35,359 nt of DNA from a bacterium (GTDB lineage Bacteria; BMS3Abin14): NCBI GenBank assembly GCA_029210545.1, contig JARGFV010000006.1:4213-39571 (forward strand), written 5' to 3'. Every line of letters starts with the position of its first letter. Positions within the stretch are counted from its first letter, which is position 1. Below the pieces are notes generated by a model. That model had not been told where the DNA came from. It saw only the letters and a program-made list of their open reading frames with translations, and did not search any database. Both the position numbers and the translations under genes were made by a program. This document shows positions 1 through 8,925 of this stretch, piece after piece.

Positions 1-16
1 ATCAACTGACAGGGTC

Positions 17-43
17 GCAAAAAGTCCGGGCGGGACTTTTTGC
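17..43. repeat. Dispersed hairpin repeat, GCAAAAAGTCC type, copy 1
   Basis: A perfect 11-bp stem (GCAAAAAGTCC at 17-27, its complement at 33-43) closes a GGGCG loop. The same words recur at 14697-14724 as a full hairpin and as half copies at 3161-3183 and inside a coding sequence at 11159-11178. It is a REP-like dispersed family, not a gene-specific element. Confidence 0.8.
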
Positions 44-48
44 TCGAC

Positions 49-78
49 GGAAAGCGAAAAGTGTCATTTTCGCTTTCC
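49..78. terminator. 12-bp perfect hairpin downstream of the pyrophosphatase gene
   Basis: GGAAAGCGAAAA (49-60) and TTTTCGCTTTCC (67-78) pair perfectly around a 6-nt loop. It lies downstream of the minus-strand pyrophosphatase gene that ends at 176 and could stop its transcript, although no long T run follows. It may equally be another intergenic repeat. Confidence 0.45.
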
Positions 79-118
79 CCCAAATCGATGTCTCCCATTG
101 CCGGTCATTGATGATCAC

Positions 119-137
119 CCGCCTGTTTAACGGGCGG
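119..137 (-). terminator. GC-rich hairpin just after the pyrophosphatase stop
   Basis: CCGCC at 119-123 pairs with GGCGG at 133-137, with a further G-T and GTT/AAC inside. It is the hairpin nearest the end of the minus-strand gene at 176, the usual place for an intrinsic terminator. A U tract is lacking, so the call is tentative. Confidence 0.4.
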
Positions 138-175
138 ACACACCTCAATAGTGGGAACGTTCCGCTTCCCGGGCA

Positions 176-877
176 CTACTGGATGGCAAAATCCTTGTAG
201 GCCCTGACCGTTGCGTCCAGGACCTTCCTGGCTGCTGCGGCGTTCCCGAAGCCTTTGGCCTCAATACCGCTTCCAGGACCTTTGTAGCTTGTGAACCAGA
301 TCTCCAGGATGTTGGTGATGCCCGGGTATTTTGTCTGCAGGGCCTCGATGTCGTTCACGTCGGACAGGGGGCCATCCAGGGGCACCGCAACAAGCTTGTC
401 GTCCTGCTCACCATCTTCCAGCAGCCTGAGTATGCCGATGAGCCGGCATTTGACCACTGCCCCCCTGGGGAGAGCCGGTCCAACCACGATGATGTCAAGG
501 GGATCTCCGTCACCACCCAACTCCTTGGGGAGCAAGGTTCGTGAAACGGATCCGTAATTGCCGGGGTAGCCGAGGTAATTGACGATCCGGGGCTTGCCAT
601 TCTTGAACTCCCACTTGATGCTCCCGTCCTGCCTGGACACTTCCCACTTGGCGTTGGTCCCCGCGGGGATCTCGATAACCACGTTAACGCTCCCGTCGGA
701 TTCGACGGGATTAAAACCGTTGTACAGGTTGTTCGGTGCCTTCAGGGTGTACGCATCCACAACTTTTACCCCGGGAGCGACGAAATCGATCCCCTCAGCG
801 GACGCATAACCGGCTGCGATCGTTGAGACGAGTACAGCCAACAGGAAAATTGCCGCTTTTTCCGCCACTCTTTTCAT
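176..877 (-). CDS. ppa: Secreted family I inorganic pyrophosphatase
   Basis: Hydrolyses pyrophosphate to two phosphates with Mg2+. The family I signature is clear: GDGDPLDIIVV near residues 122-132 carries the metal-binding aspartates, and a second acidic cluster (EDGEQDDKLVAVPL, near 155-168) matches the conserved D-x4-D-K. An EFKNGKPR segment precedes a Y-P-x-N-Y-G stretch, as in cytosolic enzymes. Unusually, the protein begins with a basic then hydrophobic signal peptide ending near AGYASA, residue about 27, so it should act in the periplasm. At 233 residues it exceeds the cytosolic enzyme (about 175) by the leader and some insertion. AGGAGG lies 6 nt before the ATG. The neighbour at 1018-2640 is also exported and co-directional, but hairpins lie between them. 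Export is inferred from the N terminus; the family call is firm. Confidence 0.93.
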   Translation of the reverse strand: MKRVAEKAAIFLLAVLVSTIAAGYASAEGIDFVAPGVKVVDAYTLKAPNNLYNGFNPVESDGSVNVVIEIPAGTNAKWEVSRQDGSIKWEFKNGKPRIVNYLGYPGNYGSVSRTLLPKELGGDGDPLDIIVVGPALPRGAVVKCRLIGILRLLEDGEQDDKLVAVPLDGPLSDVNDIEALQTKYPGITNILEIWFTSYKGPGSGIEAKGFGNAAAARKVLDATVRAYKDFAIQ

Positions 878-900
878 CTTAGCCTCCTGTCCTTCGAGAC

Positions 901-924
901 GATCCCGAAGGGAATATCGGGATC
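901..924. promoter_or_regulatory. 8-bp inverted repeat upstream of ppa
   Basis: GATCCCGA (901-908) and TCGGGATC (917-924) form a perfect inverted repeat about 25 bp upstream of the minus-strand ppa start. Its position fits an operator or 5' leader hairpin. No binding protein can be named. Confidence 0.35.
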
Positions 925-974
925 CTTTGGCCCTGGCACGGATACGTTTTCAGGGTCGCGCAAGTGTTATGTGC

Positions 975-1004
975 GGGCCAGGGCGACAATCACCGCCCTG
1001 GCCC
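975..1004 (-). terminator. 11-bp GC-rich hairpin after the exported propeller gene
   Basis: GGGCCAGGGCG (975-985) and CGCCCTGGCCC (994-1004) pair perfectly over an 8-nt loop, 14 bp past the stop of the minus-strand gene at 1018. Location and strength suggest transcription termination, but there is no U run on that strand. Confidence 0.5.
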
Positions 1005-1017
1005 ATCCTTGTCCAAA

Positions 1018-2640
1018 TCAAGGCAGTATCTTCTCCCGAACCTCGAAAACGGTTGTCGTTCCGCTTATCTCATAAGCTACCGTCAGCAGCGGATTACCCG
1101 TTGGGCTGTTTTCTGCTTTTATGTAGCAGATCCCCTCGGGTGACACGTTTCCTGCGGGCTCGATCAGCGGATCGCGGGAAAAGTTCCGTGTATTTATGTA
1201 CTGTACGAAGTATGGAGCTGCCGGGTCGGAGACGTTGTACACCATTATCCCGCCAATACGCTCGAGGCCGACAAAAGCGTATACCCGCCCGAAGGCTCTG
1301 CCGATAACCAGCCCTTCCGGCTCGGGACCCTTGTCATCGCTGCGGCCGTCGAACGTATCGTATTCCTCATCGGAGTTGAAAACGTCGGGGTAATAATCAG
1401 CCGTGACCTGCTCCAGTTCGCCTCCGCTATCGAACACCTGGATACCATCCGCAGTCCAGATGGAAAAGGAGCGTGCACCGTAGGCGTAGAGGGCTTCGAA
1501 CTCCCCATCCCCATCCGCGTCACCCCTGGTGGTAGTGATCTTCAGACGGCCTAGTCGGGCCTTGTCCTGCAGTTCGGCTGCGTTTTGAAAATAATCCGGG
1601 TCGAGAAGGATGTCCTTGACACGCGCCTCCTCACTGAACCCCGAGTAGTCTCGAGAGTCGCCCTCGTTGGCAGTGATGATGAAAGTTTCACCCTTGACCT
1701 GGTAGGAGGCGATGGAATCTGGCAGATACATGCCAAGCACAGGCCAGTTCGTAATGTTGATCCCCGCGTCCTCATTGCTGGCGTCGAGGGTGTTGCCGGG
1801 AAGGTTCCAGTCTTTAAACCCGAGTCCGACGATATCCGTGACACGGGATTCGTGGATGTCGATTATGGCGAGGGCGTTATTTTCCTGCAGGGTGACCCAT
1901 GCGGTCCTGGAGTCCTGGGATATGGTGATATATTCGGGTTCCATGTCCTCGGCAACCGGTGCTCCAGGTCCGAAGATCCGTACACTGGGGTCCAGAACCG
2001 TGTCGTTAAAGGTGTTGAAACCGGCCGTCCGTACACTTTCCTGGGTGAGGCCGGAGACGCCGAACCTCATGTCGATGATGCTCACCGAACCTTCAGGGTC
2101 ATTGGTGTAATCGTCATCGGGTTCACCCTCGTTGGCGATGAGGACCCAGTTCCCGTTGGGGGAGAAAGTTACCATGTCCGGCAGGGCTCCAACTGTTACC
2201 TTTTTCAGAAATTTTCCGTCGGTATCGAAAAACACCGCCGACCCGGGAGCCTGTTTGTCAACATTCTCCACCGCGGCGCAGACGACCCCGTTGTGCACGG
2301 CGACGCTGTTGGCTGCCTGGCCATAAGGAGACAGATCGATTGAAAAAAGAAGAAGCAGGTTCGCCGGGTCGCTCATGTCAAGGACATCGATGCTCCGGCC
2401 AGCGCCGTTTACCACGTAAAGGCGCTGCGAAACCGGATCGTGGGCTACGATCTCGGCCGCACCGGCGGCGTAGATACCGGTCGCGTAAGTTCCCAGTGGA
2501 ACAAGTTCTATGGTCGGATGAGCCGCGGCTACAGTCAACAGCGAAAACCCATAAGACACTGTAATCAAAAAACTTTTCAAACAAAAAGGTAGTCCGCCCC
2601 CGCTTATGATTTGCAAGATGGAGACCATCGGCCGTGTCAT
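1018..2640 (-). CDS. Exported choice-of-anchor I family protein (beta-propeller-like)
   Basis: An exported protein of about 540 residues. Its repeats resemble the YVTN/lactonase beta-propeller family: [35 protein letters not shown], and [18 protein letters not shown]. The run from [12 protein letters not shown] through [13 protein letters not shown] to GPEPEGLV and SPEGICYI is characteristic of the choice-of-anchor I domain seen in many secreted or surface proteins, some fused to phosphatase or esterase domains. Nothing follows the domain here, so no anchor is visible. The reading frame is open to 2826, but a signal peptide begins at the ATG at 2640 ([10 protein letters not shown], hydrophobic to about AAAH). 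A second ATG at 2628 is equally plausible, and neither has a strong Shine-Dalgarno. The biochemical role is unknown. The family assignment is from recognised motifs. Confidence 0.8.
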   Translation of the reverse strand: MTRPMVSILQIISGGGLPFCLKSFLITVSYGFSLLTVAAAHPTIELVPLGTYATGIYAAGAAEIVAHDPVSQRLYVVNGAGRSIDVLDMSDPANLLLLFSIDLSPYGQAANSVAVHNGVVCAAVENVDKQAPGSAVFFDTDGKFLKKVTVGALPDMVTFSPNGNWVLIANEGEPDDDYTNDPEGSVSIIDMRFGVSGLTQESVRTAGFNTFNDTVLDPSVRIFGPGAPVAEDMEPEYITISQDSRTAWVTLQENNALAIIDIHESRVTDIVGLGFKDWNLPGNTLDASNEDAGINITNWPVLGMYLPDSIASYQVKGETFIITANEGDSRDYSGFSEEARVKDILLDPDYFQNAAELQDKARLGRLKITTTRGDADGDGEFEALYAYGARSFSIWTADGIQVFDSGGELEQVTADYYPDVFNSDEEYDTFDGRSDDKGPEPEGLVIGRAFGRVYAFVGLERIGGIMVYNVSDPAAPYFVQYINTRNFSRDPLIEPAGNVSPEGICYIKAENSPTGNPLLTVAYEISGTTTVFEVREKILP

Positions 2641-2665
2641 TTTCGCCGCGAGATGAATACCGGGC

Positions 2666-2716
2666 GACTTGTCACGCCGCAGCCAGGCCTCTGGCGTGAC
2701 CGTGGCGTGACAAGTC
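2666..2716. promoter_or_regulatory. 13-bp inverted repeat plus a third half-site upstream of the exported gene
   Basis: GACTTGTCACGCC (2666-2678) and its exact complement (2704-2716) flank a 25-bp spacer. The spacer holds a further GGCGTGAC half-site at 2693-2700. Three copies of GGCGTGAC just upstream of the minus-strand start at 2640 look like a multi-site operator. The region also borders the dead ATPase gene on plus, so it could be a remnant of that gene's control region. Confidence 0.4.
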
Positions 2717-2733
2717 GGAGTGACTCGGGACAG

Positions 2734-3160
2734 GCACACCCGGTTGTGGGAATTACCGGTGTACGGCAGACCGGCATGACAACCCTTGCCCGCATGATCG
2801 CCTCCCGGTGGAGCGATCCTGCACACTTTTTCGATCTCGAGGACCCGGCGGACCTTGCCAGACTGCAGGATCCCATGCTTGCCCTGAGGGAACGGGAAGG
2901 TCTGATCGTTATCGACGAGATCCAGAGAATCCCTGACCTTTCTCCCACCCTGAGAGTGCTTGCCGACCGCAACCGCTCCCCTGCCGGATTCCTGGCCCAG
3001 GCAGTTTGCAGGCTTGGAGTTGAGCCTGAGGAGTGTTTTTCCGGGCGACCCACGCCGGCGCGGAACTGGACCTTCTGATAGTGAACGGGTCGCAGAGAGT
3101 CGGTATTGAGTTCAAGAGAACCCGTTCACCTCAAGTGAGGCCATCCATGAGATCGGCAAT
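2734..3160 (+). pseudogene. Decayed AAA_14/DUF4143-type ATPase
   Basis: Remnant of a roughly 400-residue ATPase of the DUF4143 type (common accessory ATPases of unclear function). The first frame gives [16 protein letters not shown], a Walker A motif in which the catalytic Lys is Met, and [16 protein letters not shown], a Walker B. The text then jumps from [10 protein letters not shown] directly to [16 protein letters not shown], so roughly 200 residues of the middle are missing. At a T5 run near 3043-3047 the frame shifts by one base, after which [13 protein letters not shown]...GIEFKRT...PSMRSA, the typical nuclease-like C terminus, continues. Adding one T would restore the frame. The 3' end is cut by a half copy of the dispersed GCAAAAAGTCC repeat. 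At least three independent lesions make it clearly non-functional. Confidence 0.85.
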
Positions 3161-3183
3161 TGGACTATTTGCGACCCTATCAA
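3161..3183. repeat. Half copy of the GCAAAAAGTCC dispersed repeat
   Basis: The stretch reads GGACTATTTGCGACCCTATC, matching the right half and flank of the repeat at 14714-14733 with one change in the T run. It begins where similarity of the dead ATPase to its family ends, so it marks the truncation point. Confidence 0.7.
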
Positions 3184-3219
3184 AGATTAACAGGGCGCAT
3201 TTGACGCCCTTCAAATAGC

Positions 3220-3265
3220 CCTTGTGTTATACGCAGTATTGGTATAGTCTGCGTATAACACAAGG
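3220..3265. promoter_or_regulatory. 17-bp perfect palindromic operator overlapping a promoter
   Basis: CCTTGTGTTATACGCAG (3220-3236) and its exact reverse complement (3249-3265) flank a 12-nt spacer. A TATAGT hexamer at 3243-3248 lies in the spacer and TTGTGT at 3222-3227 could serve as a weak -35. The downstream arm runs to the AAGGAG ribosome site of the gene starting at 3273. A palindrome over both promoter and translation start fits autoregulation. Confidence 0.65.
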
Positions 3266-3272
3266 AGTCATC

Positions 3273-4316
3273 ATGGAGCGAATACCCCTCGAAACAAGGA
3301 CTCTGTATGCTGAGCTGATGGAACAGCTGATCGCCTTTGAGGCTCATCGTTCCATAGGGAAACTTCCCGGAACCTTCACCACCAAGGAGGTCAAGGGGGA
3401 GACGTATCACTATTTCCAGTATTCTGAACCCGGCGGCGTCAAGAAACAAACCTACCTTGGTAAGGATTCACCGGCCCTGAGAAAGGTCGTTAAGAACTTT
3501 CACCAGGAACGGGAGTCCAATCGGCTGGACCGCGAGGGCATTCAGAGGCTTTGCGCACTGCTTAGAGCCGGGGGTGCGCTCGTTACAGACACGGCTTCGG
3601 CGAGGGTGATAAGGTCCCTCGGTGAAGCCGGCGTTTTCCACCTGGGCGGTGTCCTTGTGGGGACCAACGCGTTTATCGTCCTGGGAAACCTCCTGGGGGC
3701 CAGATGGGACAAGGCGGCACTCAGAACTCTGGACATCGACATTGCCGGCGGGGCCAGGATGGAGGTCGCCGTGCCCCAGAGCAGGGCCGACATCCCCGAA
3801 GCTCTGGAGAACCTCCAGATGGGTTTTCTTCCTGTCCCTCCTTTTAATTCCAGGGAGCCCTGCACCTCTTTCAAGGTGCGGGGCAAGCCGCTTCGGGTGG
3901 ACCTGCTGACTCCGAAGCGTAAAGGGTCCAGGGGCGGTCCCGCCAGGCTGCCCAGGTTCAACGCTTCCGCCATCCAGCTGCCTTACATGGATTACCTCAT
4001 CGAAAATCCTGTCAAGGCAGCCGCCATCAACGGTGGAGGAATCCTGGTCAACGTCCCTGATCCGGCGCGCTTTGCCTACCACAAGCTTTTGACGGCGGGT
4101 GAGAGGAGCGTGACCGAGCACACGAAAGTTGAAAAGGATATCCTTCAGGCTGCCCAGGTATTCGATCTGCTCTTTGAAGAACGCCCTGAAGATGTCAAAA
4201 TGGCCAGGGAGGCGATCCTGGGCCGGGGTAAAACCTGGTTGAAAAAGGTGGGCGACGGGGTGAAGCGGCTCGGGAAACTTCACCCGGAACGGGACTGGTC
4301 AGAAGCCTGGATTTAG
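3273..4316 (+). CDS. GSU2403-family nucleotidyltransferase-fold protein
   Basis: A 347-residue protein of the GSU2403-like nucleotidyltransferase-fold family (NTP_transf_8 type). The visible fold signature is VLVGTNAFIVLGNLLG (the hG[S/T] helix turn, about residue 126) followed by LRTLDIDIA, the D-x-D metal site, near 155. A helical N-terminal segment precedes it, and a C-terminal lobe carries YMDYLIENPVKAAAINGGGILVNVPDPARFAYHKL. The frame is open from 3222, but the ATG at 3273 is chosen because AAGGAG sits 8 nt upstream and the earlier codons lie in the palindromic operator. Substrate and partner are unknown. Strong palindromic control in front of a nucleotidyltransferase recalls toxin-antitoxin modules of the MNT/AbiEii kind, but no antitoxin is adjacent, so that remains speculation. 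Confidence 0.85.
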   Translation: MERIPLETRTLYAELMEQLIAFEAHRSIGKLPGTFTTKEVKGETYHYFQYSEPGGVKKQTYLGKDSPALRKVVKNFHQERESNRLDREGIQRLCALLRAGGALVTDTASARVIRSLGEAGVFHLGGVLVGTNAFIVLGNLLGARWDKAALRTLDIDIAGGARMEVAVPQSRADIPEALENLQMGFLPVPPFNSREPCTSFKVRGKPLRVDLLTPKRKGSRGGPARLPRFNASAIQLPYMDYLIENPVKAAAINGGGILVNVPDPARFAYHKLLTAGERSVTEHTKVEKDILQAAQVFDLLFEERPEDVKMAREAILGRGKTWLKKVGDGVKRLGKLHPERDWSEAWI

Positions 4317-4486
4317 GATGGGAGAGGGCTTTACCTGGTTTGACGAAATAGAAGAAGGGGAAGAAGAGGAAGAAGGGGAAGTGTGAACTGTCATGGGTCC
4401 CCTCAGCGTTCCTCCCGCCTTCGTTACTCCTGATGCGTGAATACGGCGTGGCAAGAAGCCGCTTGTTCTGCGGTTAAATAGTTTAG

Positions 4487-6541
<2,055 letters not shown>

Positions 6542-6542
6542 C

Positions 6543-6605
6543 AAGGGGGAAGGTGCAAGTGGAAAGCAAACGCTTTTTCTTTCCACCTTCCACTTTCCTC
6601 TTTCC
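6543..6605. repeat. Inverted pair of 7-bp-period arrays (AAGNNNN / NCTTTCC)
   Basis: Left side: AAGGGGG, AAGGTGC, AAGTGGA, AAGCAAA (6543-6570). Right side: TCTTTCC, ACCTTCC, ACTTTCC, TCTTTCC (6578-6605). Each unit is exactly 7 bp and the two sides are roughly complementary, so the RNA could fold into a long imperfect hairpin between ligA and fdhD. Confidence 0.8.
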
Positions 6606-6623
6606 ACTCATATCGGAGAAGAG

Positions 6624-7412
6624 ATGAGTAACGAAAAATCCCTTGACAGAGAAGTCGTCCAGATTGACGGCAATAAAGCTGAAGTCACCCAGCGGTCCGT
6701 CGTCCGGGAACTCCCCCTTACCATCACCATCAACGGCAAGGAGTTCATCACCCTGCTCACCACCGGGGACGCCAACAGGGAACTCACCGTCGGTTTCCTT
6801 CTTTCCGAGGGGTTCCTGAAAAAAAAGGAGGACCTCGTGGACATCCGTGTGGACGATGAGGCAGGGTCTGTGGAGGTGACCCTCGCCGGCGATGTCCAGA
6901 TGATGGAAAAGCTCTGGAACAAGCGGGTGGTCACATCCGGCTGCGGAAAGGGCGCCACCTTCTATCACGTCCTCGACTCCCTCCAGGCAAGCCCGGTCAC
7001 TTCGGACCTTGCGGTCACCCCGGACGAGATCCATTATCTCATGAAGGAGCTGCACCGCAGGTCGGAGCTTTACAGGGGGACCGGGGGCGTCCATAACAGC
7101 TGCCTCGCCGACCGGGAGGGGATCCTGGTTTTTCGTGATGACATCGGGCGGCACAACGCCGTGGACAAGATCCGGGGGGTCTGTTTCCTCGAGGGGATCG
7201 ACCTGGCCGACAAGATCCTGGTTACGACCGGCCGGATGTCTTCGGAGATCGTGATCAAGGTGGCCAAGATGGGGGTTCCGATCCTGGTGTCGCGGTCGGC
7301 TCCCACGAGCCTCGCCCTCGACCTGGCCCAGAGGTCCGGGTTGACTCTCGTGGGCTACGTGCGGGGGGAGAAGATGACGGTGTATACGGGGAAAGAACGA
7401 ATCCGGTATTAG
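6624..7412 (+). CDS. fdhD: FdhD-type sulfurtransferase for formate dehydrogenase maturation
   Basis: A 262-residue FdhD-family protein that in characterised systems passes sulfur from a cysteine desulfurase to the molybdenum cofactor of formate dehydrogenase. Family segments visible: RELPLTITING near 28, TGDANRELTVGFLLSEG near 47-63, VTSGCGKGATF near 103-113, RGTGGVHNSCL, FRDDIGRHNAVDKI, TTGRMSSEIVIKVAKMGVPILVSRSAPTSLA (near 205-235). The E. coli enzyme has a Cys pair in the loop after strand VTS; here only one Cys (about 107) is in that loop, a variation also possible in shorter homologues. The ATG at 6624 follows GGAGAAGAG. No formate dehydrogenase is in the window, so the client must be encoded elsewhere. 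Confidence 0.93.
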   Translation: MSNEKSLDREVVQIDGNKAEVTQRSVVRELPLTITINGKEFITLLTTGDANRELTVGFLLSEGFLKKKEDLVDIRVDDEAGSVEVTLAGDVQMMEKLWNKRVVTSGCGKGATFYHVLDSLQASPVTSDLAVTPDEIHYLMKELHRRSELYRGTGGVHNSCLADREGILVFRDDIGRHNAVDKIRGVCFLEGIDLADKILVTTGRMSSEIVIKVAKMGVPILVSRSAPTSLALDLAQRSGLTLVGYVRGEKMTVYTGKERIRY

Positions 7413-7414
7413 TG

Positions 7415-7654
7415 TCCCCTTCGGGGATGGTGGAAACCCCTCGCCTTCAGGCGAAGCAGGTTTTCCTGAAGTCCCCGAAGGGGACGATGGTTTGCCATCC
7501 CCCGACTGAAGTCGGGGGGATTCCGGCGATGGATTGTAATTTGAAGTACCGCCGTCTGAAGACGGCGGTATCAAGTGGCGCTTCAAGTCGAATTCATTCA
7601 ACGCGCCACTTCAAGCCCTCGGCTTACAGCCGAGGGTCTAGCTGACTCGAGACC
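7415..7654. repeat. Field of at least seven tandem short palindromes with different stems
   Basis: No gene is present. The stretch is a chain of short hairpins: 7415-7427, 7441-7454 (TCGCCTTCAGGCGA), 7471-7485 (GTCCCCGAAGGGGAC), 7499-7518 (CCCCCGACTGAAGTCGGGGG), 7548-7569 (10-bp stem, CTGAAG centre), 7573-7611 (8-bp stem AAGTGGCG), 7616-7636 (CCCTCGGCT stem) and a weaker one at 7635-7654. Stems differ completely but are perfectly self-complementary, while several centres are CTGAAG or TTCA. A lone relative is at 26282-26297. It lies between convergent genes and could terminate both. Confidence 0.85.
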
Positions 7655-7663
7655 GGATTCGTT

Positions 7664-7699
7664 CGTGCATGAAGTGCATCAAGTGCATGGAGTGCAGGA
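7664..7699. repeat. Four tandem 9-bp units (GTGCATGAA type)
   Basis: GTGCATGAA, GTGCATCAA, GTGCATGGA, GTGCAGGAA in direct succession. An inverted, degenerate set of similar 9-mers (TCCTGCACT, TCCTGCCCT, CATGCACCT) occurs at about 7985-8011, so the two arrays bracket the small gene at 7768-7926. Confidence 0.7.
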
Positions 7700-7767
7700 A
7701 GAGGGTCTCCTTGCACAGGTACCCCGCCAGATTAGCGGGTGCACTTTTGCACTCGTGCACTGATTTT

Positions 7768-7926
7768 TCAGCTTATTTCTTCCACCTCTTCCCCTTCCTC
7801 CTCGTCACCCTTGAGGGGCGACACCGGCGTCTTCCTCCTTTCGAGAAGCGGCCCAAGCCAGGCAAACCGCTCGGACTTTCTTCGCTCCTCGTAGGACTCG
7901 ACCTGACTCTTCTTTTTGTCGCTCAT
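7768..7926 (-). CDS. Small highly charged hypothetical protein (52 residues)
   Basis: A 52-residue protein, short but supported by a good ribosome site (AAGGAGC, 6-7 nt before the ATG). It is basic in the middle (EERRKSERFAWLGPLLERRK) and very acidic at the C terminus (GDEEEGEEVEEIS). It has no signal peptide, membrane segment or Cys. I do not recognise a family. It lies downstream of the membrane protein gene at 8027-8785 on the same strand, with about 100 bp of heptamer array between them, and may be cotranscribed. Its charge pattern resembles small nucleic-acid or ribosome-associated proteins, but this is not evidence of function. Confidence 0.55.
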   Translation of the reverse strand: MSDKKKSQVESYEERRKSERFAWLGPLLERRKTPVSPLKGDEEEGEEVEEIS

Positions 7927-7944
7927 GGCAAGCTCCTTAAGTGA

Positions 7945-7986
7945 GAACCAAGAACTAAGTACTAAGTACTGAATACTGAATACTCC
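7945..7986. repeat. Six-unit 7-bp-period array (GAACTAA/GTACTAA/ATACTGA)
   Basis: GAACCAA, GAACTAA, GTACTAA, GTACTGA, ATACTGA, ATACTCC follow with no spacing. Each unit differs from the next by one or two bases, as if derived by stepwise duplication and mutation. Confidence 0.85.
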
Positions 7987-8026
7987 TTTCCTGCACTTCC
8001 TGCCCTCATGCACCTGTTCACTGCCT

Positions 8027-8785
8027 TTATTCCTCCAGATCCAGAAGCGTATAGTGGTCTTTTCCGGCTCCCTTGAGCTCTCCCTCCACGTGGATATCCA
8101 CGGCAGTGTCGTGCACCCAGGCGACCTGAACGATCCTGAGGGTTTCCGGGTCGTAATCGGCAAGGAGGTTTCTCAGGCTCCTGATGTTGAGGCCCTGGCC
8201 CACCTGTTCGCGGGGGCAGGTGAGGAGAAGCTCACCGGTTCTGGCGTGGTGGATCCTGAAGAGGTTGCTCATTTTTTTCGCTCCTGGCGCCTGGCCGGTC
8301 TGAACAGTGGCAGCCCGGGACTGCGGGAGTGCTGGTGAGGCCGGGACAGACGCGGTCTTTCCAGTCGGTGTAAAGGGGGCTGAAACCGGTTGGCCGGATC
8401 GGGAAGAGGAGCTTAAACGGTGGGCAAACCAGTACCCCGGGGATGTGGCCAGGTGATAGCTTGTGTAGAGGGCAGCGACGATGAGGAGACTGGATGCCGC
8501 GGCTCCGATAAAGGGGAGGGAGGCTATGGAACCGGCTTCGACAGCGCCCCGTACCGCGGCGAACCCGTCGATTAGCAGGGCGGCCAGGGCGGCCCCCATT
8601 ACGGCGAAAGCGTAGGTGACATTTTCAAAAGCCCACGCTGTCAGCAGCAGGGACTGCACTCCCAGGACGAGTAGCAGCCATGGCGTGCTCAGGTCAGCCA
8701 TGAATACGTTCCGGAAGACAAGGTGCATGACCAGGGCGAAAACGATGGCAGGCGCCACGACCTGTACGGTGCTTTCCTTCCTCAA
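8027..8785 (-). CDS. Membrane protein with four N-terminal helices and an unrecognised C-terminal module
   Basis: A 252-residue protein. Four predicted membrane helices span about 9-26, 35-50, 57-75 and 90-110. A Ser/Pro/Thr-rich linker (125-170) follows, then a compact domain at 173-238: FRIHHARTGELLLTC, LNIRSLRNLLADYDPETL, RIVQVAWVHDTAVDIHVEGE. The domain and the second membrane helix (TPWLLLVLGVQSLLL) match the protein at 10451-11827, which has two copies of the domain, so these are paralogues. The start is a TTG at 8785 with GGGAG upstream (about 8 nt). No family is recognised. It precedes, on the same strand, the 52-residue gene; upstream lie the HEPN-like and VapBC genes. Helix placement is from hydrophobicity only. 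Confidence 0.75.
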   Translation of the reverse strand: MRKESTVQVVAPAIVFALVMHLVFRNVFMADLSTPWLLLVLGVQSLLLTAWAFENVTYAFAVMGAALAALLIDGFAAVRGAVEAGSIASLPFIGAAASSLLIVAALYTSYHLATSPGYWFAHRLSSSSRSGQPVSAPFTPTGKTASVPASPALPQSRAATVQTGQAPGAKKMSNLFRIHHARTGELLLTCPREQVGQGLNIRSLRNLLADYDPETLRIVQVAWVHDTAVDIHVEGELKGAGKDHYTLLDLEE

Positions 8786-8925
8786 TAGTGATCTCCCGCA
8801 TGCAATGGGCCTGGTACGGTCGGCAAGGTAATGAGTGGCAACAAAAGGGATCGGCCGAGTGGGGGCCCTGCCAGGTTTTTATTTATTCTAGCATGGAAGG
8901 TCCCACGAGTGAATCGGAAGGGGAG

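Noticed and set aside
1585-2343. Long open frame opposite the exported propeller gene
   Set aside because: It is a shadow of the minus-strand gene; it shows no domain and no ribosome site, and codon bias follows the other strand.
4318-4386. 22-residue acidic open frame starting 2 bp after the nucleotidyltransferase stop
   Set aside because: It is mostly Glu encoded by a purine tract, has no own ribosome site and no recognisable features.
7415-7654. CRISPR array or integron attC sites as an explanation of the hairpin field
   Set aside because: There are no constant repeats with spacers, no cas or integrase genes and no attC core sites; each palindrome has its own stem.
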